Part shown: positions 1-12,534 of the stretch, one piece after another | Position numbering within the stretch: position 1 is the first letter of the stretch | How the letters are laid out: each line of letters opens with the position of its first letter | NCBI GenBank assembly: GCA_950295325.1 | Contig: OX485804.1 | Location: 44,518,001 to 44,582,000 of the forward strand | Source of the DNA: Polytrichum commune | Taxonomy: Eukaryota > Streptophyta > Polytrichopsida > Polytrichales > Polytrichaceae | DNA: 64,000 bases | Direction: 5' to 3' | Position numbers and translations under genes: made by a program | The notes under the pieces: model-generated | The model's input: only the letters and a program-made list of their open reading frames with translations | The model's database searches: none | Told to the model about the DNA's origin: nothing

Positions 1-607
1 TTAGAATAATAAACATAGTACCATCTCCAACAAAAGTAAAGTGCAATTTGAAAATGTTATGCAAAAGATACAAACAAATACATACAAGAGAATTACATGA
101 GCTTCATCTCTCAAGTTACATATTCCACATGGACTGTAGACACCTCATGGGGAGGAATTACATAGTAAAACATATTAACACTTTAATAAGTAATATGAAC
201 ACCTTGTACCTATCATTTGGAAGTTTGTGAACTACCCAAAATTATTTTTAAAAAAAATCAAAGGAAAAGTGTTGGAATTTCTAAAATTGTTATTTTGAAG
301 TCCCAAACCAACTTTTGGCACTTCAATCAATCATTTGGCACAACTATCTACTTACGGTATTTGTTAAACTAAACTTTCTTGAAGAAATTTTGTTGATTTC
401 TTCCCAACCAATAGTAGAGTTGCCTATTCTCGATCAAGACCCCGTTAGCAATCTATACGGTACCAAAATTCTGATTAGGCTACAACTGAATTTTGATCAA
501 GCTCGAACAAAATGGTGCCATGATACATGTTATGGTTTCCAGTGCTAAAGTGAGGAGGAATGAGCAGTTATGATTGACTTTGGACATTGATAATATTTTC
601 GGGTCAA
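1..607. other. Intergenic, no feature recognised
   Basis: AT-rich sequence. The two short open frames here (about 60 and 77 codons) have no recognisable motif and no splice-compatible neighbours. I see no RNA gene or complete transposon before the MITE that begins at 616. Confidence 0.5.
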
Positions 608-615
608 CTTTTGGC

Positions 616-884
616 CTCGAGGGGTTCACTCCCTCTTATATTTTGCATACACGTGCGTTCGGGACCTATTTATTGGGGGGCTATTTACCTTGCAGAAAAG
701 ATTATAAGGTATGGTATTTTTCAAAATAAAGGTGTGATGGTATTTTACATGTGATCCTTTTTCACTATTTTAAAACCCCCTATATTATATGTAATTTTTT
801 TACAAAATTTATCTACAATGAATATATAAGACCCTATTTTTTATCGCACGTTGTTCTACGATGTTTTGCCAATGAACCCCCGAG
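616..884. mobile_element. hAT-like MITE, family A, copy 1
   Basis: A 269-bp non-autonomous element. It starts CTCGAGGGGTTCACT and ends AATGAACCCCCGAG, which are imperfect terminal inverted repeats. It is flanked by the exact 8-bp direct repeat CTTTTGGC (608-615 and 885-892). An 8-bp target duplication is the hallmark of hAT-superfamily insertion. The interior is nearly collinear with the copy at 9748-10033, including shared stretches such as CTCCCTCTTATATTTTGCA and TTTTATCGCACGTTGTTC. It has no coding capacity, so transposase must come from elsewhere. Confidence 0.9.
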
Positions 885-892
885 CTTTTGGC

Positions 893-3800
893 TTCAAAAA
901 TTGACAGTCTTTTCAATTTAAGGAATAAAACTACCAAAAAAATTGCAATCCTCTTAATTTCTATCTTCTTGCACCGGAAAAATTTGCACCGCCTCATACT
1001 TCAAATTTATCGCAAAATTTCTTAAATGATCGGTTTTTACATACCACCTAAGCCTCTTTTTAAAAATTACTTGATTATTGGGCAAAATGTGCCCAACCTG
1101 CTATCAGCCTATGGTATCCAATGTGACAATACACTTCAAACATCACATTCAACTTTGTTGTTTGGATATAGTGGGTATCCCAAATTAAGGTTATTATGAT
1201 TGTCATATTGTGCTCGTATTACTTGTTCAAATGAAGCGATTGGACCCCCAAAAAAATACGTAGCTTGTGGAGTATTTTAATTGAGTTCCCCCTCGTCATG
1301 TCCTACTTATAAATAATAAATAAGCAATGCTCAACAATCCGATGTGAATTAGAGCTCGTTGGCCCTACCTTGTTCAAGAATCCTCTTGGTGCAGGGTGTG
1401 GTTTACTGCCTACCTTGCAATGGGTGGGCTTTTGGCTTTCTTGCCTATCTAACTAGTTTTTTCGATCAAGTAGAGAGAAGATTTCACAGCGGGAATCAAA
1501 CTGCCAACCATTCCATTCATATCCCACTCATTTATTTGCTGCAATGAAATTTCCACTATCGTGATATCCATCTCATGATCCAATCATGTTCCTAAGCTAT
1601 TTTGATATATTGAACGAGTGTTTTTTTTTTAAAAAGAAGAAGATTGAAATACAATATGAAACACATAATGTTTCAATTTTCATATTGTGATGCAATATTA
1701 GTGGGTGATAGTTCACCCACTTGCCTTTCAAAGGACTTTCTATTGAGGCATCACCCATCAAAATTCCGCCCACTTATTTTAACATAGTAACCCCTTACAT
1801 TTTGAATGTACGTTTAATAAATGAAGCTCATGTCTTGCTCAAAGTATACCTCAAACAAATGAAACGAACAAGTAGAAACTCTTGCTTTCCTTCTCAAGAA
1901 GTTTCTAAGGAGCTATCACCCATCAATTTCTCACTCAAATCTAATTTTTTTCACTAGAAATTTGTCACAATCGAGCATCCGATTGAGAAATCCAAGACTA
2001 CGATGGCACGAAGCCGGGACCATAATTCAAGTCCACTCTCAAGTTCGAGTTCCCGAGCGGGACGGATTCTTTTCTTAGATTGCACGGGTAGATCACTCCA
2101 TTGTCAAGTTGAACACCACGTGCGACCAAAAAAAATCTTCTTTTGGTAAGTTGCACCACCAAAATGGGTCAAAATTTTATCAATCTTTTTTTATGAGTAG
2201 ATATACACAGTACCTATGACATAGTTAAAAGTGGTAACTAAATTTGATGATTTGTTTTTTTCATAAAACATACTGTTTCTATCTAGAATGACACATAATT
2301 GAACTAAAACAATTACTAAAAAAAATAAAGATGACTAAAAATTTCAAAAAAATATGCAAAAGATACTATCAATGGTTATGTATATGCAGAAAAAATATCA
2401 TAAATTTTAAAATTATATATGGCATGTAATATAGGGGTAGCAAACTTTGTCTGCACGTGGTGTCAACTTGACAATGAAGTGACCTCCCCGTGTTAGATTG
2501 AGATCCTCGAATTTTCCCATTTAAAACGGTGCCACATGGGTGTCACTTCATTTCCCCATACTTTGGACTTGGTCCTTCATGCAAACACCCTTTACGGTCT
2601 AACCTCGTTTATAGGACACCCTCAATATTACGACACATTTTTTCGAGACCAAACTTTTTAGCCCAAAACTTCCTCTTTAATGCGACTACGGCACTCGATA
2701 ATGCGACATTGAGGATTTCTGTTTTGTCATATGATAGAGGTAGTTAATGCCAAAATTCCTTTCACCTATGTTATGTACATCTAAAATACATCCATTTTCA
2801 CTTGGGAACTATTTGGGAACTTCACCTATGATTGGGAACGTAATGAGAATTAGGGTTACTAGTGTAGACTTTGAGCTTAATGTTGTTCCACCTACAGTAA
2901 TGCTTAGTGATGCTAAACGGCATGCATGTTGTCTAGTTTCTTAGTAGAGAACTCTTTTATGTTTTGGTGTTAATGAAATTATTAGTTTTCAAAAGTTGGT
3001 AGGGAATTTAGATAAGGTGACAGTTGCTAACTTGGGTAGGCAACGGTGGAGATCTTTGGACTCCTATTTCCAAGAGTTCTTGAGACTATTTGTGTTTGTT
3101 TGGAGTTATAAGTTACTAGTTCATACCATCTATGATTGCTTAAACTCATTGTATACATTTTTGAGCTCGTATTACTTATGTTTTCATATTCCCTCAATAA
3201 TACGGCAACTTTACGTCATTTGTCATATTAATGAAAAGAGGACACCTCGATAGTACAACTTTTTTTGTGTTTCCCGAACATGTCATACTAGAGAGGGAGA
3301 ACAATACTCCAACATTTTGAGCTCTTGGCCCAATAGGATCGCTTTATTTTTTAGCCTTTTTGGGGGGATGTATACCCGCTCCCCCATATACATCCCTTTC
3401 CAATGGCTCCCACGATTCTTTTAACTATGCCATTGTCATCCATTCCGCACCATTCTTTGTCCCACTATGGGCTTGAGGCGGTCCCTCTTCTTTATTAGAT
3501 GCCTACATTTGAGTTCTACATGGCAAGGCTTATAGTTGTGGATGGGCTTTTAAAAACAAGGGCCACATATTCCCGCACGTGTAACGATGAGATTGGACAT
3601 ACAACCGTCATTCTAGGTTCATAGTTATAGCTAACACAATTGGTAGGGTCTATGTTATAGTTATAGCTAACAAAATAGGAATTTCTCCATTTCGGATCTC
3701 CTATAACATTTGTACCTCAACTTCGATTCTCAAACTTGAAGTGATAATCTTCTTGCCTCACAATTACAATTCAAAACAAGACGTTTTTCCAATTTGATCC

Positions 3801-3944
3801 TACAGTATTTGTGGAGTTGGAAGTGCCCACAACAAGGTCACATAACCTTATTCAAGGTCCATTCAAGGACTATGATGTTCATAGTTTGAAGCTCCACATA
3901 ACCTGATTCAAGGACAAAGATGCTCATAGTGTGAAGCTCAAAGG
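893..3944. other. Intergenic, degraded repeats
   Basis: No gene is supported. Short frames near 2529-2944 and 2996-3253 lack motifs and do not extend by splicing. A short palindrome (GGGATGTATA ... TATACATCCC) lies near 3366-3398. A sequence around 3600-3680 repeats the phrase TAGTTATAGCTAACA twice. Fragments of the dispersed repeat family with the core CACCTATATTTGAGTGGT begin near 3490. Confidence 0.4.
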
Positions 3945-4175
3945 AAGGGAAACCCTACCACTATGACTTACCCAATCTGAGCATGACTATTCAAGTGAAT
4001 TGGGTGTTTTCAACCAATCATATGGGAACCCGTACGGTTGCCATTGGGCAAAACAATGATGTGCATGTTGATTTCTATGTGCCCGTTCAAGGTGTTCACC
4101 TTTGAAACAAGGCAATAGCCTTCTAGGAAGCTCTGGTGATGCCTGTGGGATTGCATATAGAGTTCCCCGTTAAAG
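3945..4175 (+). mobile_element. 5'-truncated copy of the 5S-headed SINE (tail only)
   Basis: From ACCCTACCA onward this region is collinear with the tail of the SINE at 46307-46650. Shared segments include GTGAATTGG.TGTTTT, ATGGGAACC / GTGGGAACC, CCGTTCAAGGTGTTC and GGGATTGCATATA. It begins just where the 5S-like head of the other copy ends, so the head is missing. Loss of the 5' end is common for elements copied by target-primed reverse transcription. Divergence is high, so this is an old insertion. Confidence 0.6.
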
Positions 4176-6029
4176 ATATTCATCAATTACTATTTGGATT
4201 CAAGCATTGATGTACAATATTGTCATGTGTGTTCAATTATGATCAACACAAGTCAAGTAAGATGTTGTATAAACAACTTTACTTGGTAGAAATTGAAATC
4301 CTAGTTAAAAATTGATGAAATGGCACAACCTCGTATAGTAAGTGACACTAGATACTATAAGGAATGTAGACCAACTCAAAGATGGCAATGCCATAAGGCA
4401 AAGAGCCCTTGTCCGGTCATTGTTCTTATTAAGACACCTATGTTTGAGTGGTACGTGGATTGGTGTGGCTCTAGGAACAAATTCCAGTAAAGTCCATAGT
4501 CTCTTTAGGGTGCTTTTGATCCAAGATTGAAGCACTTCCCTCGGGATTGTTTGATGTTAAATGGTACATTCACATAAAAGTTTTGTCGAAATCATTGGAT
4601 GCACATTTTGACCTCGCAATCATAAAAAACACCTTTGATGGTGTTTCATTTAGAACATGACTGAATCTATCTAATCATGTTTGCTCCCTATGCTTTCGCA
4701 CCTCAACGTTAGTAGAGACCCAAATGCATGCATGTTTAAAAGAGCTTGGGTTGTGTGCTCGAACTATGATAATCAATCTACAAATCAACAAAAATAACTA
4801 AGAGAACCTAGAATACCATTCGATGAGCACGAGATTCTTCAATTTGATAACCAAGTGACCATGACCTTGATTGGATTTGCTAATCATCTATCTCATACTA
4901 ACTTAATCACATGTTTCATATCTAGGAGAGATGTGATCGAAAAAAGTGACCATTTTAAGACCCGTATACCTAATTCATGCCGGTGGTAACATTGACCGGA
5001 CTCGTATCTTCTTTATTCTTTTGATTTCTAAAAGGAAGCGGTAAAATCACAAAGAAGTAGACGAAGAGCTTGTATTTTGGATGAATAACTGCAAGGGGGG
5101 GGGGGGTGTTTGGTAGTTGAATGATTTTCATCCCGCCCTAGGTCTCCCGATTATTAGGGCGTACTAACCTACAAGGAAGCAAAGTTAACAACGCTAAATA
5201 TTGTATTTAGTGTCACTTGCTAATTCGAATTTCGTAATGCTATGTCTACTTATATTGTACATCTCATACTTTAACAACAAAACGTCAAATTGGTTGTTTG
5301 GACATTGTAGAACATATACAACTTTACTTGGTAAAACTCAACATTGACTCGACTAAACCATAGCACTACCGGTATCAACCCACTCGGTTAAAGCTTGGTG
5401 TCCTTTAAGGTGGGGTTTGTGTTGTTCTCTTTCCGCACCCGCTTTTTGTAGAATATGAATGATGCAATTAGTGACATGTTATTAGAACATCCAAACCACG
5501 TCCATGGCTCGTACTTGTTGGAGTCCATATGAATCGTTTATTCATTATCAAACCAAAGATTCTTGTGCTCATTGAATGGTCATACATGTATCCCAATTAT
5601 GTTGAATATTGAGCATAGAATGGTTAGGATATTTTGAGCATAGCACGTAGTTCAACTTCTAATACACATGTCTCTTTTTGGTGTCAATTCGTAAATCCAC
5701 ACCTCACCACATAACATTCAAATGTACGTGATTAAAATATTGCCATGTTGGACTTAGTCACACCTACCTTAGGTGAACGCATTCATCGGGAATGTGAAAA
5801 TGCATTGAGTCGTTCCATAGCTTAATTTTTTTAACATTTGTAGCTTAATAAACGTTAAACATCGCATGAGAAATTCCAAATCTAGTGGACCCACTTCAAA
5901 CATATCATCCCTTAATTTGGAAGGAGATTTATATCACTAGAGTTTCTCATCCATGATAGATGAGCATATCAAAACACCAAACTATTCAAGCCCCAACAAC
6001 TCCCATTAGCATACAAATGTAATGCTTAC
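4176..6029. other. Intergenic, diverged dispersed repeats
   Basis: No gene is seen. 4420-4900 is a copy of the dispersed repeat whose landmarks are AGACACCTATGTTTGAGTGG and GATGAGCACGAGATTCTTCA. 5560-5720 looks like part of the same family in the opposite orientation. A G-homopolymer run lies at about 5095-5106. Confidence 0.4.
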
Positions 6030-6032
6030 TTA

Positions 6033-6418
6033 GGGTTGGTTTGGGCTACGGTGAAGAAGTGCATCGGTCAAGAATGTTAGGGGAATGGAGCAATGTGATT
6101 GGCTGCGAAATGGGTTCTTCACCGCCCAGGGTTTACACTACAGCCAAGACTTCTCCAGTGGAGAATTTCAAGCGTGGATGAAAAAATGACGTAGTCGCCA
6201 ACAACACCTTTTGCTAAGGGGTTTCTTTGGAGGCCAAGTTTCTTGGGCAACCTTAAAACCTCATACAATGAACTTGGCCTCCAAAAAACTCCAACTTGAG
6301 GCATTTTTTGATTGATTTTCAGTCTTGTCTGTCATACTAATTGTTGCCTCAAATAACCTTGTCTTAACCTAAGATTCTTGACTAATTTCAAGAATTTCAT
6401 AGTGGTCTAAACCGGCCC
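6033..6418. mobile_element. PIF/Harbinger-type (Tourist-like) MITE
   Basis: A 386-bp element flanked by the 3-bp direct repeat TTA (6030-6032 and 6419-6421). The left end GGGTTGGTTTGGGCTAC and the inverse of the right end, GGGCCGGTTTAGACCAC, form imperfect terminal inverted repeats. A GGGC-rich TIR with a TWA target duplication is the usual form of Tourist MITEs. The short open frame inside (6119-6304, minus) has no transposase motif. Confidence 0.72.
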
Positions 6419-6421
6419 TTA

Positions 6422-7380
6422 GTCTACACAATTCTTAAATCAAGTTCAAGACCTCTCTATTAAAGTAAAAAGGAAACCTCAATATCTATACCTCAAATTT
6501 CTTAATTACAATAACACAATGTTCATGTAACAAATTTTTGCCGCAAACCATCAAAGTCCATTGGCGGTCGACCAATAAAAACGTCACCTGGCCCCCCCCC
6601 CCCCCAAAAATGTTGATTGTTGAACCTACAATTATTAAGTTTTGTTCTTTTCTTTTCTTTTCTTTTTTCCCTCCCCTTCTAACCACATTGTTTAATCCCT
6701 TTTCAACACAAATGTTTTTTGGGTGTTGTTTCTTTCCTTAAATCCACACCTAATCACCAACCAACCACTCAAATATAGGTGTTTGCTTAAGACAAAATAC
6801 TCAACTGGGCATTGCAAACTTCACTTACGTTTTTGGTGGTTGAGGGGCTGGGGGTTTTCTCATCCACTCAATAATTGCAATGAGTCACATAGATTGTTTG
6901 TATCAACATTCACGATTGGAGTTCATATGCAAAAGTTGGAAATGGTAAGAAATGACTAGTTGGGCTTTTCCAGTTGTGTTAACAATTACACTTACAATGG
7001 TTAATATGTTATGAGCATGCAATCCAATCTTATCACAACAAATCATTATTTGGTGGGGTGCTATATTGTCCTCCCTCCTGAATATGACATGCTTGGTAGT
7101 GCAAGAATGTGTTGTACTATTGCACCTCTATAGCAACTTGGGCATTTTTCTGCTTAATAATCAATGAAAGTGGGAAAGTAATTTAGGCAACCCATAAAAT
7201 AATAATATTCTAAAGTTGGGCAGATTCAAGAAGTAATTTAAAGTAAGTTAGACATTCATCCAAGTCATTTCTATAATTCATGGATGGTTTTCCTAATTTC
7301 ATCTTTAGCAACTGCGATTAACCTAAACACTTCCCTTAACCAACAATTCCTTACCCTAAAGTTCGTCCTTCTTTTGAAAC
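6422..7380. other. Intergenic, repeat fragments
   Basis: It holds a fragment of the dispersed repeat family with the core CACTCAAATATAGGTGT (6751-6800, minus sense). A C-homopolymer lies at about 6592-6605, next to a TTTTC-repeat stretch at 6648-6668. No coding region is supported. Confidence 0.4.
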
Positions 7381-7640
7381 ACTCAACGAAATGAATTTCC
7401 CAAAAATTTAGGCACCTTTGTAATTAATTATTTTTTATGCCCGAGCTACTAGAGATCTACGGCACTTTGTTGGATTCCAGTAAACGTCACTTGCATTATT
7501 GTGATTTTAAGCACTCTTTGATTTTATTTTTATTTTTGAAAGCTTGATACTCAACGAAATTAATTTCCTATAAATTTAGGCACCATTAAAATTAATAACT
7601 CTTTGCCCAAGTTGCTAGAAAGCTACAATATCCAAATGTT
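7381..7640. repeat. Diverged tandem duplication, period about 170 bp
   Basis: CTCAACGAAATGAATTTCC at about 7381 recurs as CTCAACGAAATTAATTTCC at about 7551. Both are followed by AAATTTAGGCACC, an AATTAAT tract, and then a GCCC..G(C/T)T(A/G)CTAGA phrase. The copies are clearly related but diverged. No function is apparent. Confidence 0.6.
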
Positions 7641-9041
7641 GTATTATCAATAATATGATATTTTGGACTCATGTAGTCGAGGTGTTTTATAATGGAGTGT
7701 CGTATAGTGGAGTGTCATATTATGGAGGTGAGATTGTAATTACAACCCAAATATAGGTGTCCACCAATAGTAGTAGTAGTAGTAATAATATTAATAATAT
7801 TAATAATAATAAGTAAGGCCCACAAAACTTAGCATTTTCACACCTAAATCCCAACTTGTAAGCTTGGGAAGTGGCAATGGAACATGAACCTTTTTCAAGT
7901 GAGAAATTTGGGTTTTATGTGGTCAACTAATATACGGTAATGGATATAGATTCTAAGCAACTAGATAATGGTGCTTTTCCAAAGAAAGCGGTCACAATTT
8001 TTTTTTTAACTATGAATTTACAATTGCACGTGGGAAACTTTAGAGTACACAACCTAAATGATCCCCATAATAAGGGGATCTCGGAATTAAAGGAGATTTA
8101 TACTTGCAGCTTGATACCTACCTACTCCCATAGAACACAACCAAGGAGTTCAGTAAATGTAATGCAACGACTCACATTGGACCATGATGTTGATACAACG
8201 AGTCAGTCATCAACACCCTCAATTGTAAGTTTGTTTTCTTCCTTGCCCTGGGTCATTCAAGCCCCCTCCTAAACCCCATTCAAGCTTGAAAACACCTATA
8301 AATATATGTGCAATTAGGTTGCCCCACGTTAATATATTGACATTAGACATTTATTACCACAATTTAAAAAAAAAAACCCCTCATGAATTACGTTTCAAAT
8401 GTGGTTTTTATAGGAGTCCATAAACAAAGTTGTAAGTTTTTGTGATCTGATTTTGACCCAAGGTAATTTGCACAGTTAAATGGGCAACCGAATTGAATGT
8501 ATAAATTTATAGTGGTGGAGCTAATTGTGGATGGATGAGATTGGATAACCGGTTGTCCTAAGTACGTCGGCATGGCTTCAAGCACAAAAAGGTTCTTTAA
8601 TTTGCTATTCTTCCCGTAGGATGACTCCGTTCATCCTTCACACAACTCCTTCTTATTATCCAATTTGGATGAATGTACATCATCCTTTGCGGTCCTTGGC
8701 ACTTTTCAAACGCACTAAGTCGGCGAGTTGGCGGAGATGGGTCCATGAAATATATGGACACTTTGAAAACGTGAGACCGGTGCTTAATAAAAATATAAAC
8801 CAATGTTATTAAAATAACATGAGGGGGGGGGGGGGTTGACCATGCAATTGAGTTTCATGTAATTTTGATATCAACGTTCCTTACATACACTAGAAATTTG
8901 TCACGGCTCTTGAATTAAGTGAGGCTATATAATGTGGATGCATGAATTATGGATGTATAAAATTGCATACCGTTCAAGATAATTACGGTTGCGTACTATT
9001 TGGAATTTCATAATGCTATGACAATCTACTACAAAACCCGA
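7641..9041. other. Intergenic; TAG/TAA microsatellite, no gene
   Basis: A (TAG)n/(TAA)n microsatellite lies at about 7769-7812. Short open frames at 7940-8272 and 8388-8812 have no motif. G-homopolymer runs occur near 8823-8834. The stretch ends at the MITE that starts at 9042. Confidence 0.4.
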
Positions 9042-9541
9042 GGGCCACTTCACACACGAGCCAAGAGCCATGACCATGAAATTGTGATAGCCCAAAAGAA
9101 AAGTGTCCAAAGGCCGTCCCGATGCACCTCCAAAATCATGTAGTGTGGTCACAGACCTTCAAGTGTAGTGTGAAGTCATATGTGACCGGGCTCTCAACCA
9201 AATGCTATTTCAATGAATTTTTATTCATGTGGGTCCTCACGCGTGATAAAATAGAAGAAATTAACGGTTGTGAGCGTTCGGAGTGCCATGGTCTCCTAGT
9301 TTTGTGTTAGGCCTACCTCCAAGAGGTGGTTCTTGAAAATAGTCCAAGTGACCATGAAACATGATCCATTGGATGCCATGTAGGAATCCATGTAGACTTT
9401 ACATCCCTCTTGCATTCCCATACTTTGTTGGTCCCTCAAGTGTAGTGTGAAGCGAACTTGGACCGGCTCTGCCTTTTCCACCAATGAGAGTGCTTGAAGT
9501 GTAATGGTCACGGGCTCTCAGTCTCCTGTGTGAAGTGGCCC
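9042..9541 (-). mobile_element. TAA-family MITE, copy 1 (reverse orientation)
   Basis: A 500-bp element with terminal inverted repeats GGGCCACTTCACACACGAG and the inverse of CTGTGTGAAGTGGCCC. The interior matches the copies at 11728 and 58330 in reverse orientation, for example the phrases CAAGAGCCATGACCAT and CCATTGGATGCCATGTAG. Here the inverted repeat extends outward by two or three bases (CGAGGGCC ... GGCCCTCG) and I see no clean TAA duplication, unlike the other copies. Non-coding. Confidence 0.82.
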
Positions 9542-9747
9542 TCGTATTATTTAATCTTAACCAAAAAAAAAAAAGTCAAATTAGTTGTTTGGATGTTGTA
9601 GAACATTAACATATTTGCTTCTGTAAAAAGTTGTATTAACCGTGAAGAAGTGATAGCAATTCCTACACTCCAATTAGTATATGACACCAAATTCCATGAA
9701 CGGTGAAGAAGTACTAGTTAGCATTATAGGAACGGGTAGAAGGGAAA

Positions 9748-10033
9748 CTCGGGGGTTCACTCCCTCTTATATTTTGCACACATGTGCGTTCGGGACCTAT
9801 TTATTGGGGGGGTTATTTACCTTGCAGAAAATATTATAAGGTGATGGTAAATTACATGTAAAAAGCATGAAAATATTATATGTGATGGTATTTTACATGT
9901 AAACATGTTTCACTATTTTAGAATCCCCTATTTTACATGTACATTTTTTTATAAAATTTATCTACAATGAATATATTGGACCCTATTTTTTATCGCACGT
10001 TGTTCTACGATTTTCGCCAGTGAACCCCCCGAG
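9748..10033. mobile_element. hAT-like MITE, family A, copy 2
   Basis: A 286-bp element with terminal inverted repeats CTCGGGGGTTCACT and AGTGAACCCCCCGAG. It is flanked by a perfect 8-bp direct repeat AAGGGAAA (9740-9747 and 10034-10041). The interior matches copy 1 at 616-884, with a small insertion around 9850-9890 that duplicates an ATTACATGT phrase. Two copies with independent exact 8-bp target duplications fix the element borders firmly. Confidence 0.93.
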
Positions 10034-10041
10034 AAGGGAAA

Positions 10042-10633
10042 TTATTCTCGGAACGAGTCTCTTGTTTTGCATACGTTTAGATCTTAGTTTTGTTGGGGTT
10101 GGTCTTGGCTTCTTCAAATGCATTCGCAATGGCACACAAATGGCAACCTCATGAACCCCGAGGCGTATTAGGTAGCAAACAACAAAAAGTGACCAAATAA
10201 GGCCCACTTGTGTACCGTTTTTCATGACATCTATGACCGGCCGTCCATCTATCTATGACATCCTTGACGTAGTTCCGTTCATGACTAAAAGTTACCGGTG
10301 GATGCCAAAAAAAAAAGATCATTCATCCAATGCACGACACAAATCATCCCTCCCACATTCCTATGATGAAGGCTTGGGAACCACAAAAAACCAACACAAA
10401 CAACATGATGAACGTACTTCCATTTTTGGTACTCCTCAACGGGTGTCGTGGATGGATGAAAAAGACAATCCTTCTTATCCACAACTACTAATTGGATGAG
10501 ACAACTTCGGATCCAATTTCATAGACACCATTGTGAAGTTGGAAGTGCCCATAATTGGATCACATAAGGTAAACATGTCTAGTTCAGATGTGTATCTTAA
10601 TTATGCACCTATGTTTAAGTGGTGTGTGATTAG
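10042..10633. other. Intergenic, no supported gene
   Basis: It contains a 91-codon frame (10224-10499) and an antisense shadow. Neither carries a recognisable domain or extends by splicing. A segment near 10533-10570 (GAAGTTGGAAGTGCCCA) recurs at about 3815, so at least part is repeat-derived. Confidence 0.4.
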
Positions 10634-10641
10634 GTATGGAT

Positions 10642-11201
10642 CACGGGTAGGTCACTCTAAGGCATTTTTGTGCACCACGTGCGGCTGGGGTTTTTTTGTT
10701 TTGGGGCTATTTACCTTGAAGGGCTGAATTAAAGCCTCCCTATAATTACTTAAATTTCAAAAATGGCCCATTTGTTTGCACCCTTCCATTACTTATATTG
10801 TCCAAGTCACTGCAATTTTTTGTACTCTATATTCCTTTTAAGTAATAAAAGCTAATCTACTTCCTAACGCATTGACGAGTGTTAAGGGAAACCATGGAAA
10901 CAAAGAAGGGTGCAAACAATAATATCATTGCAAACAAAGTTATGAAGAAAACACATAGGATACCATAGCAAACATACTAAACATACCTTCTAGGATCCTT
11001 ATCTTCAGCCCCTATATTAATTTTACAAAAAAATAATGGCCCACATATTATGTCCATCTAACTTACTTATAATGGGATTGTCTACATTTAATGGCCCCTT
11101 CATTATTTGGAATTCTTTATAATTTTTATTTCAAATGATTTTAATCCTCTCTATATTATGCCGCACGTCATTTTTAAAATGCACTAAGTGACCTACCCGT
11201 G
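10642..11201. mobile_element. hAT-like MITE, family B, copy 1
   Basis: A 560-bp non-autonomous element with 15-bp perfect terminal inverted repeats CACGGGTAGGTCACT / AGTGACCTACCCGTG. It is flanked by the exact 8-bp direct repeat GTATGGAT (10634-10641 and 11202-11209). The second copy at 61854-62350 shares the interior, for example CTAAGGCATTTTTGTGCACC and TTATGCCGCACGTC. The internal sequence has no transposase. The target duplication length points to the hAT superfamily. Confidence 0.93.
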
Positions 11202-11209
11202 GTATGGAT

Positions 11210-11724
11210 CTAAGAACGAACACCAAAAATATGAGTGTTCAAAAAGAGGTTGGACTACATGCTCAGAATATGGTAGCCATTATACGCTTAATATTCAATA
11301 TAATTGGGGCCCCAACTTGGTGGTTTTTATAACTCTTAAAACTTTTCCTTTAAAAGAAATGTAACGACAACATGGGGGATCATAAAATTCCATAGATTGT
11401 TGCTCAAATATAACATTCACAAACCTCATAAAATGCTAGCTTATGAATCCAAGTTCGGAATCATAGCAAACAACAAAAAATAACCATTCAAAACACGCTG
11501 ATCTGAAGGTTTGCATGTGTCATTTGGCTACTTTTCTCAATTAGACACTAGGATTTGATTTGTATCCCATTGGTGTGTGGTTCAGTGAGGATAGCATATA
11601 AGAGGCATTTGAGGTTTTTTGGGGTGCACGTATCCCTTTGAATAAAGGTTTGTTTCTCACAAATTTGAGGTGTCTTTTTTATGGAGGCAACGTTTCGGTT
11701 GTTGTAATGAAACGGCTGCTAATC
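11210..11724. other. Intergenic, fragment of dispersed repeat
   Basis: Sequence resembling the dispersed family (AAAAAGAGGTTGGACTACATGCTCAGAATATGG at about 11238-11270, fragment paraphrased here as GAGGTTGGACTACATGC) is seen near its start. No gene is recognised. Confidence 0.4.
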
Positions 11725-11727
11725 TAA

Positions 11728-12215
11728 GGGCCACTTCACACACGAGACTGAGAGCCCGTGACTATTACACTCAAGCACTCTTGTTGGTGGAAAAGGTGGT
11801 GCCGGTCCAAGTTCGCTTCGCACTACTCTTGAGGGACCAACGGAGTATGTGAATGCAAGATGGATGTAAAGTCTACATGGCATCGAATGGATCATGCTTC
11901 ATGGTCACTTGGATTGTTTTTGAAAGTCCACCTCTTGGAAGGTAGACCTAACACAAAATTGGGAGACCATGGCATTCTGAATGGTCACAACCGTTGATTT
12001 ATTTTATATTATCATGCGTGAGGATCTACATGAATAGAACTTCATTGGAATAGCATTTGGTTGAGGGCCCGGTCACATATGACTTCACACTACACTCGAG
12101 GGTCCGTGACCGCACTACATGATTTTGGAGGTGCGTTGGGACAACCTTTCAACACTTTCTTTTGGGCTCTCACAATTTCATGGTCACGACTCTTGGCGCC
12201 TGTGTGAAGTGGCCC
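11728..12215 (+). mobile_element. TAA-family MITE, copy 2
   Basis: A 488-bp element starting GGGCCACTTCACACACGAG and ending CTGTGTGAAGTGGCCC. It is flanked by the 3-bp direct repeat TAA (11725-11727 and 12216-12218). The TAA duplication and GGGCC termini place it with PIF/Harbinger-type MITEs. It has the same orientation as the 58330 copy and the opposite of the 9042 and 35053 copies. Confidence 0.87.
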
Positions 12216-12234
12216 TAATGGACACTTGAATAGG

Positions 12235-12534
12235 TATCCTCACACATGTCGAAAACAGATTTGACTACGTCTTCAAAATCTTATCAACTACTCCACACTC
12301 AACATTAAACACAATTGGAGGACTTTTTTGTGTTCACTTAAGGAATTAACAAACATGCACTTCCGATAACCATAAATAAATTGTGCAAAGTCTAATTTTC
12401 AAGGCAAATTTTGTCAATGCTTCATCATAGATTTGCTAATGCAACACATATCTAGAAATAGAAAATGTAAACGTGATCAATAGAGGATGGAGAACATGGA
12501 CGAAATGAATCAACTAACACCCACAATCCTTAGT
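12235..12534 (+). mobile_element. TA-family element, 5'-eroded copy
   Basis: This is collinear with the better-preserved copies at 32871-33252 and 62455-62828 (landmarks GACTACGTCTTCAAA, AACAAACATGCACTTCC, TAGATTTGCTAATGC). It keeps the 3' terminus AACACCCACAATCCTTA. The 5' terminus has diverged beyond recognition. Confidence 0.6.
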
